From a bacterium (GTDB lineage: Bacteria > Patescibacteriota > Minisyncoccia > Phycocordibacterales > Phycocordibacteraceae): 16,017 nt of DNA. Below are positions 13,903 to 16,017 of the stretch, piece after piece. The first letter of the stretch is position 1. Every line of letters starts with the position of its first letter. Both the position numbers and the translations under genes were made by a program. Below the pieces are notes generated by a model. That model was not told the DNA's origin, searched no databases, and saw only the letters and a list, made by a program, of their open reading frames with translations. The stretch spans positions 1 through 16,017 of the forward strand of contig JAKAMJ010000004.1 of NCBI GenBank assembly GCA_021812955.1, given 5' to 3'.

Positions 13903-13941
13903 ACGTGAAATATTTAAATTTTTAAATATTTAAATATTTAA
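13903..13941 (-). repeat. AT-rich tandem TATTTAAA spacer before rpsD
   Basis: The rpsK-rpsD gap is almost wholly A and T, with TATTTAAA-type units repeated several times (for example 13911-13918 and 13921-13940). Related TATTTAAA units occur in the spacers before rpsM (14797-14825) and rpsK (14377-14415). They may act as unstructured ribosome entry leaders in place of Shine-Dalgarno sequences. Confidence 0.6.
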
Positions 13942-14376
13942 TTATACGCGGCGCGGCTTCGGCGGGCGCGGGCCGTTGTGCGGCACCGGCGTCGCGTCCT
14001 TGATGGAACGGATCTGGATGCCCTTTCCGGAGAACGCGCGCAGGACTGACTCCCGACCCGCGCCGACGCCGCGGATGACGACCGACGCTTCCTTGAGGCC
14101 GATCATGGCCCCTTTCTCGCCGAGGAACTCGCCCACTTTCGCTGCCGCGTACGGCGTCGACTTGCGCGCACCAGAGAATCCGAGCGCGCCAGCAGACGAC
14201 GACACGACAGCGTTCCCTTTCTCGTCGGTGATGAGCGCCTTCGTGTTGTTGAAGGTCGCCTCGATATGCAGGACGCCCTTCTCCAGGTGACGCTTCGTCG
14301 CCTTTCCGAGCGCACGCTCCTTGCGCCCCTGGTCGAGGCCCTTGCCGCGTTTCTTGATGATTCGTTTCTTTCCCAT
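13942..14376 (-). CDS. rpsK: 30S ribosomal protein uS11
   Basis: 144 residues, slightly longer than the E. coli form because of a basic N-terminal arm (MGKKRIIKKRGKG). Core motifs: GVLHIEATFNNTKALITD (34-51), SSAGALGFSGARKSTPYAA (60-78), the IRGVGAGRESVLRAF turn, and the C-terminal DATPVPHNGPRPPKPRRV in character. Platform protein of the 30S subunit contacting the Shine-Dalgarno helix region. It follows rpsM by 39 nt. Confidence 0.97.
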   Translation of the reverse strand: MGKKRIIKKRGKGLDQGRKERALGKATKRHLEKGVLHIEATFNNTKALITDEKGNAVVSSSAGALGFSGARKSTPYAAAKVGEFLGEKGAMIGLKEASVVIRGVGAGRESVLRAFSGKGIQIRSIKDATPVPHNGPRPPKPRRV

Positions 14377-14415
14377 AAGTAAAGATTAAAAAGTTTAAAT
14401 ATCCGAAGTCAAGGA

Positions 14416-14796
14416 CTATGTCTTCTCGAGAGTACGGCGACCGGACGTCATCGTCTTGCGCACGTTGCCGCGGCGCGTGCGTGAGTTCGTCTTCGTACGC
14501 TGGCCGCGCACTGGGAGCCCGCGCGAATGCCGTTCGCCCCGTGCAGACCGGATGTCCTTCAATCGCTTGATGTTCTGGCCGATCTCGCGGCGGAGCTCGC
14601 CCTCGATGAGGTACGCCTCGGCGAGCGTGCGGATATTCTGCTCTTCTTCAGCGGTAAGCTCGCTGCCCTTTTTCGTTTCCGGTACGCCGGCTGCTTTCAA
14701 GATGTCCTTAGCGCGCGTCGGGCCGATGCCGAAGATTATCGGCAACGCATACGCGAGCTGCTTGTTGTCTGGGATGGTGACGCCGGAGATACGCAT
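14416..14796 (-). CDS. rpsM: 30S ribosomal protein uS13
   Basis: 126 residues. MRISGVTIPDNKQLAYALPII start, helix-two-turn-helix IGPTRAKDILKAAGV (24-38), and the basic tail SRGLPVRGQRTKTNSRTRRG in character that touches tRNA. The usual GLRHRRGLPV is ARGERHSRGLPV here, a small divergence. Head protein of the 30S subunit forming bridges to the 50S. It follows rpmJ by 29 nt with an AT-rich spacer. Confidence 0.97.
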   Translation of the reverse strand: MRISGVTIPDNKQLAYALPIIFGIGPTRAKDILKAAGVPETKKGSELTAEEEQNIRTLAEAYLIEGELRREIGQNIKRLKDIRSARGERHSRGLPVRGQRTKTNSRTRRGNVRKTMTSGRRTLEKT

Positions 14797-14825
14797 GTTT
14801 CAAATCTTTAAATATTTAAATATCA

Positions 14826-14942
14826 CTATCCCTGGCGCGCCTTGCGACGAGGGTTCTTCTTATTGATACGATACAGCCGCCCGCCCCGCCGGACGAGCTG
14901 GTCTCCTGTCTGCTGCACCTTTATCGAAGCACGGACTTTCAT
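14826..14942 (-). CDS. rpmJ: 50S ribosomal protein bL36
   Basis: 38 residues: MKVRASIKV at the start and KNPRRKARQG at the end, the standard bL36 termini. The four zinc-ligand positions (three Cys and one His) of the common form are absent; the middle reads QQTGDQLVRRGGRLYRI. It is thus the zinc-independent variant. Located between infA and rpsM as in many bacteria, 28 nt after infA. Confidence 0.95.
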   Translation of the reverse strand: MKVRASIKVQQTGDQLVRRGGRLYRINKKNPRRKARQG

Positions 14943-14970
14943 CGTGATAGCTCTAAAAATTAATCAAACG

Positions 14971-15210
14971 TTACGTTAATCGGCGCACGATCCTGGCGCG
15001 GCCGCCGTACGGATCCATCACCATCTCCACCTGATCGCCGACCAGGACGCGGATGTGATGCAGACGCATCTTCCCTGCAAGGTAGGCGAGTATAAGCTCC
15101 CCTCCCTCGCCCTCCTTGTCAGAAGGGATACGAACGCGGAAAAGTGAGTTCGGCAACACCTCTTCGACGGACCCTCCCGTCGTTGCTTTGGTTTCGTCGC
15201 TGTCGCTCAT
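14971..15210 (-). CDS. infA: Translation initiation factor IF-1
   Basis: 79 residues, slightly longer than the usual 72. A Ser/Asp/Glu/Thr-rich N-terminal tail is followed by the OB fold: GSVEEVLPNSLFRVRI (13-28), LAYLAGKMRLHHIRVLVGD (42-60) and DPYGGRARIVRRL. A glutamate/glycine-rich insert (KEGEGGEL) lengthens one loop. IF-1 sits in the ribosomal A site during initiation. It heads the ribosomal cluster; the gene before it is not map, adk or secY but an unrelated protein. Confidence 0.95.
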   Translation of the reverse strand: MSDSDETKATTGGSVEEVLPNSLFRVRIPSDKEGEGGELILAYLAGKMRLHHIRVLVGDQVEMVMDPYGGRARIVRRLT

Positions 15211-15217
15211 TTAAGCC

Positions 15218-15267
15218 ATCATATACAGGTACTCCACTAATCTAGCAGGTGCTGCAAAAATCGTCAA
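15218..15267 (-). promoter_or_regulatory. Promoter region of the infA ribosomal cluster
   Basis: Two overlapping possibilities. First, -35 TTGACG (15267-15262), a 17-nt spacer and -10 TAGATT (15244-15239), giving a leader of about 22 nt. Second, -10 TATGAT (15223-15218) 7 nt before ATG 15210 with no good -35, the same geometry as the other leaderless candidates. The 64-nt gap has no hairpin terminator for the upstream gene. Confidence 0.55.
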
Positions 15268-15274
15268 ATGTTCA

Positions 15275-16017
15275 TTACGGGGCGCTCGTCGTGACCGTTA
15301 TGGAAGACGGGTCCTGAGGGAACGCTTGGCGCCAGAACGGGCGCAATATGAGCACTGCGCGCTTTATCTCGGGATAGTTCGTGAGCGCCACTTCCGCTTC
15401 CGTACGAGTCTTCCCCGCGACAGCCGCGGCGACGCGCGTCGGGTCTACTGTGTAGACGAACGAGGCCGTCCCTGCCAGGTCAAACGCGAACGATGCCGCT
15501 TGCGTATCAGGAAGCCCCGTCGAGCTGAGCTTGAGGCTGCTTGCCGGGAGGAGCGAGAGCGGCTCTCCCTGGTAATTCAGCCCGGAGACGGACGTCGCGA
15601 CGGCTTTCGCGAGCTCCGCGGTCGGGAACACGACCGCCGTGATAGTCCCCTGCTCTTTTATATCTACCATCCCGGTCGCAGACGATGGCGCGGCGGCGAG
15701 GTCCTGGAACGTGGTCGTCGCGGCCCCGGGGAGCAGCGTGTATCCGGCCGGTACGAGACTCTTCAGGCTCGCCGCCAGCTCGGGCGAAAGCGCGGCGGCT
15801 AGCGCGCTCCTGGTCGACGCCTCGACGGACATGTCGACGACCGGCACGTTCCCCGACGCGCCGCCCGTCATCGCGCCGGTCGAACGCGCGTACACCATGC
15901 TAGCTTGCGGCGTCCCGGCGAAGCCAGGGATAGTGAACGATGTCGGCCCGACGTTGTACGAATCGCCCGGCTTATCGGCGTATGCCGTCACCGAGACGTT
16001 GCCCGGCTTCAGATCGG
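15275..16017 (-). CDS. Ala/Ser/Thr-rich protein of unknown function, 5' end beyond window
   Basis: The frame is open through the right edge (in-frame DLKPGNVSVTAYA precedes the first possible GTG at 15991), so the start is missing. About 246 residues are visible. The composition (Ala, Ser, Thr, Val, Pro; no cysteine) suggests beta-sandwich domains of a surface or extracytoplasmic protein; no membrane helix is in the visible part. Segments include GDSYNVGPTSFTIPGFAGTP, YARSTGAMTGG and a C-terminal EIKRAVLILRPFWRQAFPQDPSS. These recall baseplate-J-like proteins annotated in some Patescibacteria, but that is recollection, not proof. It ends 64 nt before infA. Confidence 0.6.
   Translation of the reverse strand, partial: DLKPGNVSVTAYADKPGDSYNVGPTSFTIPGFAGTPQASMVYARSTGAMTGGASGNVPVVDMSVEASTRSALAAALSPELAASLKSLVPAGYTLLPGAATTTFQDLAAAPSSATGMVDIKEQGTITAVVFPTAELAKAVATSVSGLNYQGEPLSLLPASSLKLSSTGLPDTQAASFAFDLAGTASFVYTVDPTRVAAAVAGKTRTEAEVALTNYPEIKRAVLILRPFWRQAFPQDPSSITVTTSAP

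Overview
The window reads as a chromosomal segment of a small-genome bacterium, most probably a Candidate Phyla Radiation (Patescibacteria) member of the Parcubacteria type. Reasons: short ribosomal proteins (uL13 of 124 residues, cysteine-free bL36 and uS4), tight gene packing, a LAGLIDADG endonuclease remnant beside a tRNA gene, several promoters placed almost on top of start codons, and few Shine-Dalgarno sequences. UGA is used as a normal stop (pyrD, the ABC exporter, the coiled-coil gene), which argues against the UGA-recoding CPR lineages. Lineage is inference. Every gene lies on the minus strand, so the window reads right to left in transcription order.

Right part (16017 to 11126): the 3' part of an unrecognised Ala/Ser/Thr-rich protein, then a ribosomal/transcription cluster infA-rpmJ-rpsM-rpsK-rpsD-rpoA-rplQ-rplM-rpsI. 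It makes IF-1, bL36, uS13, uS11, uS4, RNA polymerase alpha, bL17, uL13 and uS9. Spacers are 4 to 39 nt, mostly AT-rich, and lack Shine-Dalgarno motifs. A hairpin closes the cluster right after rpsI.

Middle part (11037 to 7354): the Hsp70 system grpE-dnaK-dnaJ. grpE has a candidate promoter at its start codon. dnaK ends in a very strong intrinsic terminator, and dnaJ restarts from its own good promoter. No CIRCE operator was seen.

Left-middle part (7268 to 4948): a five-helix membrane protein of unknown role and an MsbA/LmrA-type ABC exporter half-transporter, each with a -10 box exactly 7 nt before an ATG, consistent with leaderless transcripts.

Left part (4880 to 1): an apparent co-directional unit of a coiled-coil protein with in-frame 21-bp DNA repeats, tyrS (4-nt overlap), an N-terminally truncated LAGLIDADG endonuclease remnant, tRNA-Tyr, pyrD (14 nt after the tRNA), and a DNA methyltransferase overlapping pyrD by 4 nt. 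The methyltransferase runs off the left edge and is continuously open from 1549 to 1. Its N-terminus looks like a PD-(D/E)XK nuclease, so it may be a type IIG-like restriction-modification fusion. A synthetase beside its own tRNA, with a homing-endonuclease relic between them, is the most unusual arrangement here. No CRISPR array, rRNA gene, complete insertion sequence or complete prophage was found.
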